Assembly: GCA_019416285.1 (NCBI GenBank)
Contig: DXXM01000001.1
Span: 1 to 64,000, forward strand
Length of the DNA: 64,000 nt
Direction: 5' to 3'
Source: Bacteroidales bacterium
GTDB taxonomy: Bacteria > Bacteroidota > Bacteroidia > Bacteroidales > Muribaculaceae
Under the pieces are notes generated by a model that was given only the letters and a program-made list of their open reading frames with translations, did not search any database and was not told where the DNA came from. Below, one piece after another: positions 31,297 through 40,298 of the stretch (positions within the stretch are counted from its first letter, which is position 1; the number at the start of each line of letters is the position of its first letter). Both the position numbers and the translations under genes were made by a program.

Positions 31297-32820
31297 TTAG
31301 TTGATAATCGTTTCGATGAGGTTGAGCATCTTGACCGTGGCCTGGATAGCGGCTTCGGTCTGGTCGGGGTCGAGACCGCGGGTCTTGAACACATTGCCTT
31401 CGTAGTTCCATGTGATGGTGGTGTGGACGAGGGCGTCGGTCTTGCCGCCGGGCGGGATGTTGACCGAATAGTTGACGAGGGTCGGGAAAGTGCGCTGGAG
31501 CTTGCCGCGGTAGATGTTGCGGACGGCGCGCATGAAGGCGTCGAACTGGCCGTCGCCCACGGCCGACTCCTGAAATTCGGCCTCGCCGACCACGAGTTTC
31601 ACCGTGGCCGTGGGGCGCAGACCCTGCGTGAGAGTCAGCGCGTAGTTGTCGACGCGCACATTCGAGGGGAGGGTGGAATGTTTGAGCACATCGGCTATGA
31701 TGAACGGCAGGTCGCTCTGCGTGACAATCTCTTTCTTGTCGCCGAGGGCTATGATGCGCTCCGTCACCTTGCGGATGTCGGCGTCGGAGAGCTCTATGCC
31801 GAGAGCCTCGAGATTTTTCTTGATGTTGGCCTTCCCGGAAGTCTTTCCGAGAGCATATTCGCGCTCGCGGCCGAAGCGCTCGGGCAGGAGCTCGTTGAAA
31901 TAGAGCTGACTCTTATTGTCGCCGTCGGCATGGACGCCGGCACACTGGGTAAAGACGCTGTCGCCGATAATTGGCTTGTTGGGGGGCACGAGTATGCCCG
32001 AGAAGGATTCTACGATGTGGCTGACCTTGTTGATTTTGCTCTCGTCGATGTCGGTGCTGTCGCCGAGCTGGTCGTGGATTACCGCCACGGTGCTTGAGAG
32101 GGTGGCGTTTCCGGCGCGCTCGCCCAGGCCGTTGATGGTGCAGTGGACTCCGCGCGCTCCGCCTTTGACGGCGGCAAACACGTTGGCCGTGGCAAGGTCG
32201 TAGTCATTATGGGCATGGAAGTCGAAATGCAGACCCGGATAGCGCTTGACAATCGTGTGGACATAGGAGAGCGTGTCATACGGATTGAGGATGCCGAGGG
32301 TGTCGGGGAGCATGAAGCGGCGTATCGGCAGGTCCTTTATGGCCTCCATCAGAGCGAACACATAGTCGCGCGAATGTTTCATGCCGTTTGACCAGTCCTC
32401 GAGATAGATGTTGACGTCGAGACCGGCCTCGCGCGCGCGGCCCACTTCGGCTGCTATCGCCCTGAAATGCTCCTCAGGTGTCTGCTTTAGCTGCAGGCGG
32501 CAGTGCTTTTCAGAGCCCTTGGCCAGAAGATTGATGACCTTTCCGCCCACATCGCTTATCCAGCGGATCGATTCGCCGCCGTCTAGGAATCCGAGGACCT
32601 CTATGCGGTCGATATAGCCTGTCCGCGAAGCCCAGGAGCAGACCTTGCGCACCGTCTCGCGCTCGCCGTCCGACACGCGCGCCGAAGCTATCTCGATGCG
32701 CGGCACGTGGAGTTCCTGCAGGAGCAGGCGCGTGATTGCAAGCTTTTCGGAGGTCGAGAACGACACGCCCGATGTCTGCTCTCCGTCGCGGAGAGTCGTA
32801 TCCATTATTTCAACATACAT
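31297..32820 (-). CDS. Second LeuA-type synthase: isopropylmalate synthase or citramalate synthase
   Basis: The 507-residue protein is a DRE-TIM metallolyase: DTTLRDGEQTSGVSFS (about 7-22), DFHAHNDYDLATAN with metal-binding histidines (about 199-212) and GLGERAGNATLSS, followed by a LeuA dimer C-terminal regulatory domain from about 385. The paralogue leuA is in the same operon. Members of this branch are called 2-isopropylmalate or (R)-citramalate synthase; with citramalate activity it would feed isoleucine from pyruvate. The substrate cannot be decided from the sequence. It starts 48 bases after leuD. Confidence 0.8.
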   Translation of the reverse strand: MYVEIMDTTLRDGEQTSGVSFSTSEKLAITRLLLQELHVPRIEIASARVSDGERETVRKVCSWASRTGYIDRIEVLGFLDGGESIRWISDVGGKVINLLAKGSEKHCRLQLKQTPEEHFRAIAAEVGRAREAGLDVNIYLEDWSNGMKHSRDYVFALMEAIKDLPIRRFMLPDTLGILNPYDTLSYVHTIVKRYPGLHFDFHAHNDYDLATANVFAAVKGGARGVHCTINGLGERAGNATLSSTVAVIHDQLGDSTDIDESKINKVSHIVESFSGILVPPNKPIIGDSVFTQCAGVHADGDNKSQLYFNELLPERFGREREYALGKTSGKANIKKNLEALGIELSDADIRKVTERIIALGDKKEIVTQSDLPFIIADVLKHSTLPSNVRVDNYALTLTQGLRPTATVKLVVGEAEFQESAVGDGQFDAFMRAVRNIYRGKLQRTFPTLVNYSVNIPPGGKTDALVHTTITWNYEGNVFKTRGLDPDQTEAAIQATVKMLNLIETIIN

Positions 32821-32868
32821 GCCGGTAGGTAGAATGTGTAAATCAGTGAGAGTGTTGGCCGGGGAGCA

Positions 32869-33456
32869 TCAGCGCGATGCTTCCCAGGCTTCGATGTCTG
32901 CTTTCTTGGAGAGGAGATATTCGATATCGTCGAGGCCTTCGGAAAGACACTGCTTCTTGTAGGCGTTGATGTCGAATTTCTCGCTCTTGCCTGTGGCGAG
33001 GTTGGTGATGGTCTGCGAGGGGAGGTCGACTTTCACTTCTGTGCGCGGGTCGGCGGCTATCGAGTCGAAAAGCTCGGCGAGGAAAGGCTCGCTGACCACT
33101 ACGGGGAGCACGAAATTGTTGAGCTCGTTGTTTTTGTGGATGTCGGCGAAGAAGCTCGATACTACCACGCGGAAGCCGTAGTCATGGATGGCCCATGCAG
33201 CGTGTTCGCGGCTTGAGCCGGAGCCGAAGTTCTTGCCTGCCACGAGGATGCAGCCCGAGTAGGTCGGGTCGTTGAGCACGAAGTCCTTCACGGGGTTTCC
33301 ATCCTTGTCGTAGCGCCAGTCGCGGAAGAGGTTGTCGCCGAAGCCTTCGCGCGAGGTGGCCTTGAGGAAGCGGGCGGGAATAATCTGGTCGGTGTCGACG
33401 TTTTCCATCGGCAGTGGAACGCAGGTCGACGTTATGGTGGTGAATTTTTCTTTCAT
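32869..33456 (-). CDS. leuD: 3-isopropylmalate dehydratase, small subunit
   Basis: LeuD is the swivel-domain partner of LeuC. From ATG 33456 the protein is 195 residues with PLPMENVDTDQIIPARFLK near the N-terminus (core NVDTDQIIPARFL) and the substrate loop GKNFGSGSSREHAAWAI (about 73-89). The longer frame to 33513 is not supported because it runs into leuC. Only 25 bases separate it from leuC, and the two are co-transcribed. Confidence 0.95.
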   Translation of the reverse strand: MKEKFTTITSTCVPLPMENVDTDQIIPARFLKATSREGFGDNLFRDWRYDKDGNPVKDFVLNDPTYSGCILVAGKNFGSGSSREHAAWAIHDYGFRVVVSSFFADIHKNNELNNFVLPVVVSEPFLAELFDSIAADPRTEVKVDLPSQTITNLATGKSEKFDINAYKKQCLSEGLDDIEYLLSKKADIEAWEASR

Positions 33457-33481
33457 GATTCGTAGTGTGGGGCGGTTCTGA

Positions 33482-34879
33482 TTACATGAGAGTGCGGGGG
33501 TCGGTGAGGACACCGGTCACGGCTGAGGCTGCGGCCACGAGCGGTCCGGCAAGGATGGTGCGGGAACCGGGACCCTGACGGCCTTCGAAGTTGCGGTTTG
33601 AGGTCGAGACCGCGAGTTTGCCGGCAGGCACCTTGTCGTCGTTCATTGCGAGGCATGCCGAGCAGCCGGGCTGACGGATTTCAAATCCGGCTTCGTTGAG
33701 GATTTTGTCGAGACCCTCCTCGCGTATCTGCGCGTCGACTTTCCACGAGCCGGGCACGAGCCATGCGGTCACGCCGGGAGCCTTCTTTTTGCCCTTGACA
33801 AAGTTGGCGAAGGCGCGGAAATCCTCTATGCGGCCGTTGGTACAGCTGCCGAGGAACACATAGTCGACCGGAGTTCCGGCGAGAACCTGTCCAACCTTGA
33901 AGCCCATATAGTCGAGCGACTTCTCATAGCTGATTTTTCCGGCCTCGTCCTCCGGGTCCGGAGCGGGAATCGGGTCATTGATTCCGATACCCATGCCGGG
34001 ATTGGTGCCGAAGGTGATGCGGGGTTCGATGTCGGCCGCGTCGAAGTTGATTTCGCGGTCAAATTTGGCGTCGGCGTCGGAGGGAAGAGTGCGCCAGTAG
34101 GCCACTGCTTTTTCCCATTCCTCGCCCTTGGGGGCGTATTCGCGGCCCTCGACGTAGGCGAAGGTCGTCTCGTCGGGTGCTATCATACCGCCGCGGGCTC
34201 CCATCTCTATCGAGAGGTTGCACACTGTCATGCGCTCCTCCATGGAGAGGTTGCGGATGGTGTCGCCGGCATATTCCACGAAATATCCAGTGGCGCCGCC
34301 GGTGGTCATCTTGGCTATGATGTAGAGCGCGATGTCCTTGGCGGTTACTCCGGGGCGGAGCTTGCCGTTGACATTGATGCGCATTGTCTTGGGCTTGGGC
34401 TGGAGGATGCACTGCGATGCGAGCACCATCTCCACTTCGCTGGTGCCGATACCGAAGGCCACGGCTCCGAAAGCTCCGTGGGTTGAGGTGTGGCTGTCGC
34501 CGCACACAATCGTGTAGCCGGGGAGGGTGAGGCCGTTTTCCGGGCCGATTACGTGTATGATACCGTTTTTGGGATGGCCGAGCCCGAAGAGCTCTACGCC
34601 GAACTCAGTGGCGTTGCGGGTCAGGGTCTCTACCTGATTGCGCGACACGGGGTCAGCTATAGGCTTATCCTGGTTGAGTGTGGGGATATTGTGGTCGGGG
34701 GAGCAGAAAGTCTTTTCCGGACGGAACACTTTCAGACCGCGTGTGCGGAGTCCCTCGAAAGCCTGCGGGCTGGTGACTTCGTGGCAGTAGTGGCGGTCGA
34801 TATAGAGTTGGGAGGGTCCGCCCTCGATGTTGTTGACAACGTGGGCGTCCCAGATTTTATCGAAAAGAGTTTTTCCCAT
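33482..34879 (-). CDS. leuC: 3-isopropylmalate dehydratase, large subunit
   Basis: LeuC isomerises 2- to 3-isopropylmalate with a [4Fe-4S] cluster. From ATG 34879 it is 465 residues and begins MGKTLFDKIWDAHVV. Cluster ligands are the cysteine in FLGSCTNGR (about residue 345) and the pair in GCSACLAMN. YIDRHYCHEVTSPQAFEGLR (core YIDRHYCHEVTSPQAF), GDSHTSTHGAFGA and SNRNFEGRQG are also typical. The frame is open to 34975 inside the intergenic space, but that extension has no family similarity. Confidence 0.95.
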   Translation of the reverse strand: MGKTLFDKIWDAHVVNNIEGGPSQLYIDRHYCHEVTSPQAFEGLRTRGLKVFRPEKTFCSPDHNIPTLNQDKPIADPVSRNQVETLTRNATEFGVELFGLGHPKNGIIHVIGPENGLTLPGYTIVCGDSHTSTHGAFGAVAFGIGTSEVEMVLASQCILQPKPKTMRINVNGKLRPGVTAKDIALYIIAKMTTGGATGYFVEYAGDTIRNLSMEERMTVCNLSIEMGARGGMIAPDETTFAYVEGREYAPKGEEWEKAVAYWRTLPSDADAKFDREINFDAADIEPRITFGTNPGMGIGINDPIPAPDPEDEAGKISYEKSLDYMGFKVGQVLAGTPVDYVFLGSCTNGRIEDFRAFANFVKGKKKAPGVTAWLVPGSWKVDAQIREEGLDKILNEAGFEIRQPGCSACLAMNDDKVPAGKLAVSTSNRNFEGRQGPGSRTILAGPLVAAASAVTGVLTDPRTLM

Positions 34880-34922
34880 AGTGATTGCTGAACTTGTTGG
34901 GGGGATGGTTATGTGTGTGGAA

Positions 34923-36419
34923 TTAGCGGACGAATTTGTTGATGGCGTCGATGAAGGCCTCGGCGCTGGCGCCAACGATGTCGGTGTTGGCCGAGAAACC
35001 GTAGTAGGGCACGCCCTCGTGCTCCACGGTCATGTGTACCTTGCCCACATCGTTGCTGCCCTTGTTGATGGCCTGGATAAGAAACTCCTTTACGAGCATC
35101 TTGCGGTGGATGATGAGCTTGATGGCGCTGATGGCCGCGTCGACCGGACCGTTGCCCGAGGCGCAGGCCTCAAATTTCTCTCCTGCTATGTCGAGACCCA
35201 CGCTCGCTACCGAGTGGACTCCGACACCGCTCGTCACCTGGAGGAAGTCGAGCTTGATGCGGTTGAGCGACTTGCGGTGCTGTCCGGCAATCATGAGCAC
35301 ATCGTCGTCGTTGATTTCCTTCTTGCGGTCAGCCAGACGGAGGAAGGCTTCGTAGGCCTTGTCAAGAGCCTCCGACGACATCTCGATGCCGAGCACGTGG
35401 AGGCGGTGTTTGAGCGCCGCGCGTCCGCTGCGGGCCGTGAGTACGATTGAGTTCTCGTCGACACCCACATCCTTCGGGTCGATGATTTCGTAGCTCTCGC
35501 GGTTTTTCAGCACACCGTCCTGGTGGATACCCGACGAGTGGGCGAAGGCGTTGCGGCCCACAATAGCCTTGTTGGGCTGCACGGGCATGTTCATGAGGCT
35601 CGACACCATGCGGCTGATGCCGGTGATTTTGGTGGCGTTGATGTTGGTGTCGATTCCGAGGTCTTTGTGAGAACGGAAGGTCATCACCACTTCTTCGAGC
35701 GAGGTGTTGCCCGCGCGCTCGCCGATACCGTTGATGGTCACTTCGGCCTGACGCGCACCGTTGATGACGCCGGTCACGGTGTTGGCTGTGGCCATGCCGA
35801 GGTCGTTGTGGCAGTGTGTGGCGATGACAACCTTGTCAATCCCCTCGACATTGTCGATGAGATATTTGATTTTCGCTCCGAATTCCGAGGGGAGGCAGTA
35901 GCCGGTGGTGTCGGGGATATTGATGACGGTGGCACCGGCGCGTATCACGGCCTCGACCACGCGGGCGAGAAACTCATTGTCGGTGCGGCCGGCGTCCTCG
36001 GCATAGAACTGCACGTCCTCCACGAATTTCTTGGCGAAGGACACTGCTCCTACGGCGCGCTCGAGGATGTCGTCGCGTGTGGAGTTGAACTTATATTTGA
36101 TGTGGTAGTCCGATGTGCCGATACCGGTGTGGATTCGGGGATGTTTTGCATATTTAAGCGCCTCGGCTGCAACGCGGATATCGTTTTCGACGGCGCGTGT
36201 AAGGGCGCAGATGGTCGGCCATGTGACCGCCTTTGAAATTTCAACCACTGAATTGAAATCGCCCGGACTCGACACGGGAAAACCCGCTTCGATTACGTCG
36301 ACACCGAGGGCTTCGAGAGCCTTGGCGACTTCAATCTTTTCTACTGTATTGAGCTGACATCCAGGCACCTGCTCTCCGTCGCGCAGTGTGGTGTCAAAAA
36401 TGAAAAGCCGGTCACTCAT
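34923..36419 (-). CDS. leuA: 2-isopropylmalate synthase
   Basis: LeuA condenses acetyl-CoA with 2-oxoisovalerate, the first step of leucine synthesis. The 498-residue protein has IFDTTLRDGEQVPGCQLN (about 6-23), ATHCHNDLGMATAN with the metal ligands, INGIGERAGNTSLEEVVM (core NGIGERAGNTSLEE) and a C-terminal leucine-sensing regulatory domain (about 380-498). It is the first gene of the operon, probably feedback-inhibited by leucine through that domain. The gap to leuC is 43 bases. Confidence 0.95.
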   Translation of the reverse strand: MSDRLFIFDTTLRDGEQVPGCQLNTVEKIEVAKALEALGVDVIEAGFPVSSPGDFNSVVEISKAVTWPTICALTRAVENDIRVAAEALKYAKHPRIHTGIGTSDYHIKYKFNSTRDDILERAVGAVSFAKKFVEDVQFYAEDAGRTDNEFLARVVEAVIRAGATVINIPDTTGYCLPSEFGAKIKYLIDNVEGIDKVVIATHCHNDLGMATANTVTGVINGARQAEVTINGIGERAGNTSLEEVVMTFRSHKDLGIDTNINATKITGISRMVSSLMNMPVQPNKAIVGRNAFAHSSGIHQDGVLKNRESYEIIDPKDVGVDENSIVLTARSGRAALKHRLHVLGIEMSSEALDKAYEAFLRLADRKKEINDDDVLMIAGQHRKSLNRIKLDFLQVTSGVGVHSVASVGLDIAGEKFEACASGNGPVDAAISAIKLIIHRKMLVKEFLIQAINKGSNDVGKVHMTVEHEGVPYYGFSANTDIVGASAEAFIDAINKFVR

Positions 36420-36508
36420 ATATTGGGAATTATTATATTTTGTGAGAATTAAATTGGAAACTTACCTAAAACGATTATCCCTGACAATGCTTTCGGAATA
36501 ATTAGGCG

Positions 36509-36540
36509 CAAAGTTACAAATTATTTAACAAACACACCAA
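36509..36540 (-). promoter_or_regulatory. Promoter of the leucine operon
   Basis: On the minus strand TTG (36540-36538), a 21-base spacer and TAACTTTG (36516-36509) resemble the Bacteroidota consensus. The leuA ATG is 90 bases downstream. No leader peptide rich in leucine codons is seen in the interval. Confidence 0.6.
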
Positions 36541-36701
36541 TAAACTTACAAATTAAATGCTTATCGAGGCGCGATTATTTAAAATTGAAAGAAATATGAA
36601 AAATCTGTCAATGTTCCGCAGCCTCTCGCGGCCGGGCGCCCGTCCATACGGCGGTTGAGGCAGGGGAAGAAGTTAAATTATATTTAATATAGGGCCGTGT
36701 A

Positions 36702-36732
36702 TTTGAGGATATATAAATTAGTTGTACTTTCG
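36702..36732 (+). promoter_or_regulatory. Promoter before the outer-membrane receptor gene
   Basis: TTTG (36702-36705), a 19-base spacer and TACTTTCG (36725-36732) match the consensus TTTG-N19-TAnnTTTG except for one base (C for T). The ATG at 36756 follows after 23 bases. Confidence 0.6.
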
Positions 36733-36755
36733 TCGGATAATCTCCCTCTTTTGCA

Positions 36756-39341
36756 ATGGAATTTCTAAGGAAGGCTTTTCTGTCAGTCATTTTTCTGATT
36801 CTATCGGTCTCGGTCATCGCCGGAGTCTCTGCCTCGCCCGCTGTAAGGGCCGTGGCTGCGGGCGCGTGTGCCGACCCCGACAGTCTGGCCATAGCGGAGG
36901 CGGATTCCCTCTTCAGCAGCATTGAGCTTGACGAAGTGGTGGTGACAGCGCAGGTCAAGCCCATAGTCGTGCGCGGCGACACCACCGTCATCAATGCGTC
37001 GAGTTTCGGTGTCGACAAAAATGATGACCTCGAGGAGCTGGTCAGGCGCATACCCGGCATGGAGTACGACAAGGAATCAAAGACACTGAAATATAACGGG
37101 CAGGTGATTCACGAGATAGTGGTCAACGGGCAGAAATTCCTTGAGTCAAACATCTGCGAGGGACTCCGGATTCTGTCGGCAGGCCTCGTGGATAAAATCA
37201 AGGTCTACGACAGGCGCGATGAGGAGGAGACGCTGATGAACATCCGGCGCACCACGAAGCATCTTGTCCTCGACCTCCAGACGAGCCGGGAGTTCAACGG
37301 AGTCATGTCGCTGTCGGCTGTCGCTGCATGGGGCGACCAGGACAAGAAGCAGTTCGGGCTGGGAGCGCAGCGGTTCGACATGGGTGGCGACAATTTTATG
37401 GTCGATGTGAACACCGGCAATCAGAATATCGACACGAGATATAAGGGAAACCGCCGCGACGGTGCCAGCCTCAACATAAGCAAGAAAATCACGGAGAAAT
37501 TTAATCTGTACGGCAGTTTCCTATACACCCGCAGCAAGGAAGGTAACGATTTCGCTACCTACAACGAGCGCTATCTTCAGACCGCCACCGACTATCAGTA
37601 TCTCCGCTCTGACATGGTGTCGAAAATGAAGTCGCTCATGGGAAATGTAGGCTTTCACTGGAATGTCGACAAGAATACCATAATCTCCCTCAACTCTTCC
37701 TTCAACGGCAGCGACAGGAAGAACGGCCAGCAGAGCCGGCAGGCCACATTCGATTCCTATCAGGGACTGAATGTCAGAAATCCTTTCGAGGGGGATGCTT
37801 TCGAAAAGACCGACCCTGCGTCCCGCATCAATGCCACGGAAAATGTCACGCACTCGGATGGCTCGAATCGGAACCTGCGCGTCGGTCTCGACATCACGCG
37901 TAAGCTCAACGAAAAGGGTTCGGCGCTCAATTTCTCGGCCGATATAAGCGCCGGCAACAGCGACAACCGAAATTTTACCCTCTCGCAGACTCATTATTAC
38001 CGAATCAGAAATTGGCTCGGTGGTGACTCGATACTCTACCGCAACCAGTACACCAACGGCCCGACGCGGAATTTCAGTCATTCCTACGGCCTGACATTCT
38101 CGCAGCCGCTTGTCAGGAATCTCGTGGTCGACCTCTCCTATAAGTTCGGATTGTCGCGTGACCGCAGCCGCCATGCCGCCTACGACCTATCTCCGTTTTT
38201 CGACGACTCCCCGGACACACCCGTGACCTCTCTGCCTCCGGGCTATGAAAACGAGTATATCGACAGTCTGAGCAACCACACCGTAGGCAATACCGTGTCG
38301 CATCAGGGCGAAATCGGCCTGAATTACTACGGCGAGAAGCTCTCGGTGGTGGCGCGCTGCATTGTGAGACCGCAGCGTCAGACCCTTGACCAGAAAACCG
38401 GTCTGATGCAGGCCGATACTGTGAGAAATTCCGTCAATTTCAATCCCAGTTTCATGGCTTCGTGGCGCAACAGTAAGGTGGACCTGAATCTGAACTACAG
38501 CGGACAGACCTCGCAGCCCGAACTCTCCAGCCTGCTCTCGCTGACCGACAACAGTAACCCTCTCTACATCACCCACGGCAATCCGAATCTGAAGGCGTCA
38601 TACAGCCACACCCTGAGTTTCCGCGCGTCCTCGATGGAAAACGGCCTCTCGGCCGACGGTTCGCTGACCGGAGTATACAACAGTCAGACTTACGCCACCT
38701 TTTATAATATGGAGACGGGAGGTTCGGAGACCTATCCCGTCAATGTCAGCGGCGACCGCAATGCCAATGCCTCTATCAGCTATTTCAAGTTTACCGACGG
38801 ATGGCTTTTCTACGGTTCAATGTCCGGACAGTGGGCCCGCAACGTGGGTCTCGTCAATGAGAATCAGAGCGAGCAGCCACAGCGGAGCATCACGAACACT
38901 ACCGGCTATAACGCCGACTTCCAGGTGCGTAAACATGGCAGGTGGGGCTATGCGGAGCTCTCGGGGCGCTGGTTTTTCAACCGCTCCTTCAACCGGCTGC
39001 GCGACGCCCGTCTATATACGCGCAATTATGTGGCCGGCCTGTCGTGGAGCATCAACATTCCGGGCAATATCGAGTTTCACAACGATTTGAATTTCACATA
39101 CCGCAACGGCACGAATGTAAATTCGCGCGAGGATTCGCAGGTGTTGTGGAACATGGAGCTGCAATGGAGTTTCCTGAAAAACAAGGAGGCGACAGTTGCG
39201 GTGAAATGGTATGACATACTGAGCGACACCAAAAACATCTCCCGCCATTCGTCTGCCACCGGCTTCACCGAGAGTTTCCGCCGTCAGATCGGCAGCTATT
39301 TCCTCGTCTCGTTCAGATACCGTCTGCGCAAGGAGCTTTAG
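36756..39341 (+). CDS. TonB-dependent-receptor-like outer-membrane beta-barrel protein
   Basis: The 861-residue protein has a signal peptide (about 1-32), a plug-like segment with LDEVVVTAQVKP (about 52-63), DDLEELVRRIPGMEYDKESKTLKYNGQ (core DDLEELVRRIPGM) and KIKVYDRRDEEE, and a long barrel rich in alternating aromatic residues ending RYRLRKEL. It resembles TonB-dependent receptors of the OMP_b-brl family but lacks the carboxypeptidase-like N-domain. There is no SusD partner, so it is not a standard polysaccharide-utilisation pair. The ligand is unknown. Confidence 0.85.
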   Translation: MEFLRKAFLSVIFLILSVSVIAGVSASPAVRAVAAGACADPDSLAIAEADSLFSSIELDEVVVTAQVKPIVVRGDTTVINASSFGVDKNDDLEELVRRIPGMEYDKESKTLKYNGQVIHEIVVNGQKFLESNICEGLRILSAGLVDKIKVYDRRDEEETLMNIRRTTKHLVLDLQTSREFNGVMSLSAVAAWGDQDKKQFGLGAQRFDMGGDNFMVDVNTGNQNIDTRYKGNRRDGASLNISKKITEKFNLYGSFLYTRSKEGNDFATYNERYLQTATDYQYLRSDMVSKMKSLMGNVGFHWNVDKNTIISLNSSFNGSDRKNGQQSRQATFDSYQGLNVRNPFEGDAFEKTDPASRINATENVTHSDGSNRNLRVGLDITRKLNEKGSALNFSADISAGNSDNRNFTLSQTHYYRIRNWLGGDSILYRNQYTNGPTRNFSHSYGLTFSQPLVRNLVVDLSYKFGLSRDRSRHAAYDLSPFFDDSPDTPVTSLPPGYENEYIDSLSNHTVGNTVSHQGEIGLNYYGEKLSVVARCIVRPQRQTLDQKTGLMQADTVRNSVNFNPSFMASWRNSKVDLNLNYSGQTSQPELSSLLSLTDNSNPLYITHGNPNLKASYSHTLSFRASSMENGLSADGSLTGVYNSQTYATFYNMETGGSETYPVNVSGDRNANASISYFKFTDGWLFYGSMSGQWARNVGLVNENQSEQPQRSITNTTGYNADFQVRKHGRWGYAELSGRWFFNRSFNRLRDARLYTRNYVAGLSWSINIPGNIEFHNDLNFTYRNGTNVNSREDSQVLWNMELQWSFLKNKEATVAVKWYDILSDTKNISRHSSATGFTESFRRQIGSYFLVSFRYRLRKEL

Positions 39342-39467
39342 AGTGTACTTGACTCCTCGGGATGGATTGCAGGTAAATTGTGCATAACAGGAATATGTAA
39401 GCGCGCGGGTGTTGCATATCTGTATGTAAATGATTGGAATATTAACCCAGTCGCCGTTAAATATCGC

Positions 39468-39475
39468 TATCTTTG
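39468..39475 (+). promoter_or_regulatory. -7 element before the small lipoprotein gene
   Basis: TATCTTTG matches TAnnTTTG and lies 37 bases before the ATG at 39513. The -33 part is weak. Confidence 0.45.
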
Positions 39476-39512
39476 CGATGTTGTAAACTCATTATCATAA
39501 TTCTCCTTCATC

Positions 39513-39932
39513 ATGAAAAAATTTCTACTGCTTCTTCTGTGCTGCATCTGCCTCAGTTGTAGTGACGACAATGATTCGTCGATTTCCGGATACGATATTC
39601 CCACAGGGCTGTATCCCGATATAGAAAAGGAAACTGTCGTTATCATCGACAGCGATGCAGCCTTCAGAGAGGCGTTTGCAAAGACCGAAGGCTCACTTCC
39701 GGCAATAAATTTCAGGGAGTGGAATCTTCTGCTTGTTTCCGGAGTATCGACCTCCGGTATAACGGATGTCAACAGCCGTTTTGTTAAGGATGGCGAAAAA
39801 TATCGGCTGACTATTGCCGTTGAGCAGAACCTAACGACGGTTGTCGAGCCCTGGTGCATAGCCTATAGGATTCCAAAGAACCTGAACAGAGGCGATATAA
39901 ATCTGACTATCTCGTATTCTCTCGAACAATAA
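39513..39932 (+). CDS. Small lipoprotein of unknown function, 139 residues
   Basis: The product begins MKKFLLLLLCCICLSCSDDND: a lipoprotein signal with the modified cysteine at about residue 16, then an aspartate-rich linker. The rest (about 30-139) is a compact domain with VVIIDSDAAFREAF, LLLVSGVSTSGIT and YRLTIAVEQNLTTVVEP. I do not recognise a named family. It should be anchored in the periplasm or outer membrane. It stands alone between the receptor gene and a pair of terminators. Confidence 0.8.
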   Translation: MKKFLLLLLCCICLSCSDDNDSSISGYDIPTGLYPDIEKETVVIIDSDAAFREAFAKTEGSLPAINFREWNLLLVSGVSTSGITDVNSRFVKDGEKYRLTIAVEQNLTTVVEPWCIAYRIPKNLNRGDINLTISYSLEQ

Positions 39933-39935
39933 CAT

Positions 39936-40012
39936 AAGCTTTCAGGCTATATAGCTTGAAAGCTTATAAAAGGAACAAAAGCCGTAACCCGGGGAAGGGG
40001 ATTACGGCTTTT
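39936..40012. terminator. Two consecutive hairpins between the lipoprotein gene and the DUF2007 gene
   Basis: The first hairpin has arms AAGCTTTCA (39936-39944) and TGAAAGCTT (39957-39965). The second has arms AAAAGCCGTAA (39977-39987) and TTACGGCTTTT (40002-40012) with A and T runs on both sides, so it can end transcripts from either strand. Confidence 0.8.
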
Positions 40013-40022
40013 GTTGTTTTTA

Positions 40023-40274
40023 TCAGTTTTCGAGAAGGGCTGAGGCGGCGTCCCAGTCGCGGTAGAAAACCAGCAGGCGGATGCCGGTGCGTATCTGAGG
40101 CGAATAGACCTCGCCTTCGTTGGCGACCATCGCCGGAATACCGTTGGCGGCAAGGAGCCCTTTGGCTATGTAGGCCTCGCCGCTTGTGCGGTAGATTCTT
40201 ATGGCCACGAGCTCATCCGGTTCGGGCGGCTTCGTGTCGGTCAGTAGTTTTTTGATTTTTGAGAGCAGAGACAT
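40023..40274 (-). CDS. DUF2007 domain protein
   Basis: The 83-residue protein begins MSLLSKIKKLLTDTKPPEP and carries a DUF2007-like signal domain: IRIYRTSGEAYIAKGLLAANGIPAM (core YRTSGEAYIAKGLL), then EGEVYSPQIRTGIRLLVFYRDWDAA (core TGIRLLVFYRDWDAA). The PII-like fold of this family is of unknown function. It has no membrane segment. It starts 24 bases after the metY stop and probably shares its transcript. Confidence 0.8.
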   Translation of the reverse strand: MSLLSKIKKLLTDTKPPEPDELVAIRIYRTSGEAYIAKGLLAANGIPAMVANEGEVYSPQIRTGIRLLVFYRDWDAASALLEN

Positions 40275-40298
40275 AGGTGGAGAGCTTTTCCGTGAGGG

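Noticed and set aside
36420..36540. Leucine leader peptide or T-box before leuA
   Set aside because: No short ORF with a run of leucine codons and no T-box motif is present.
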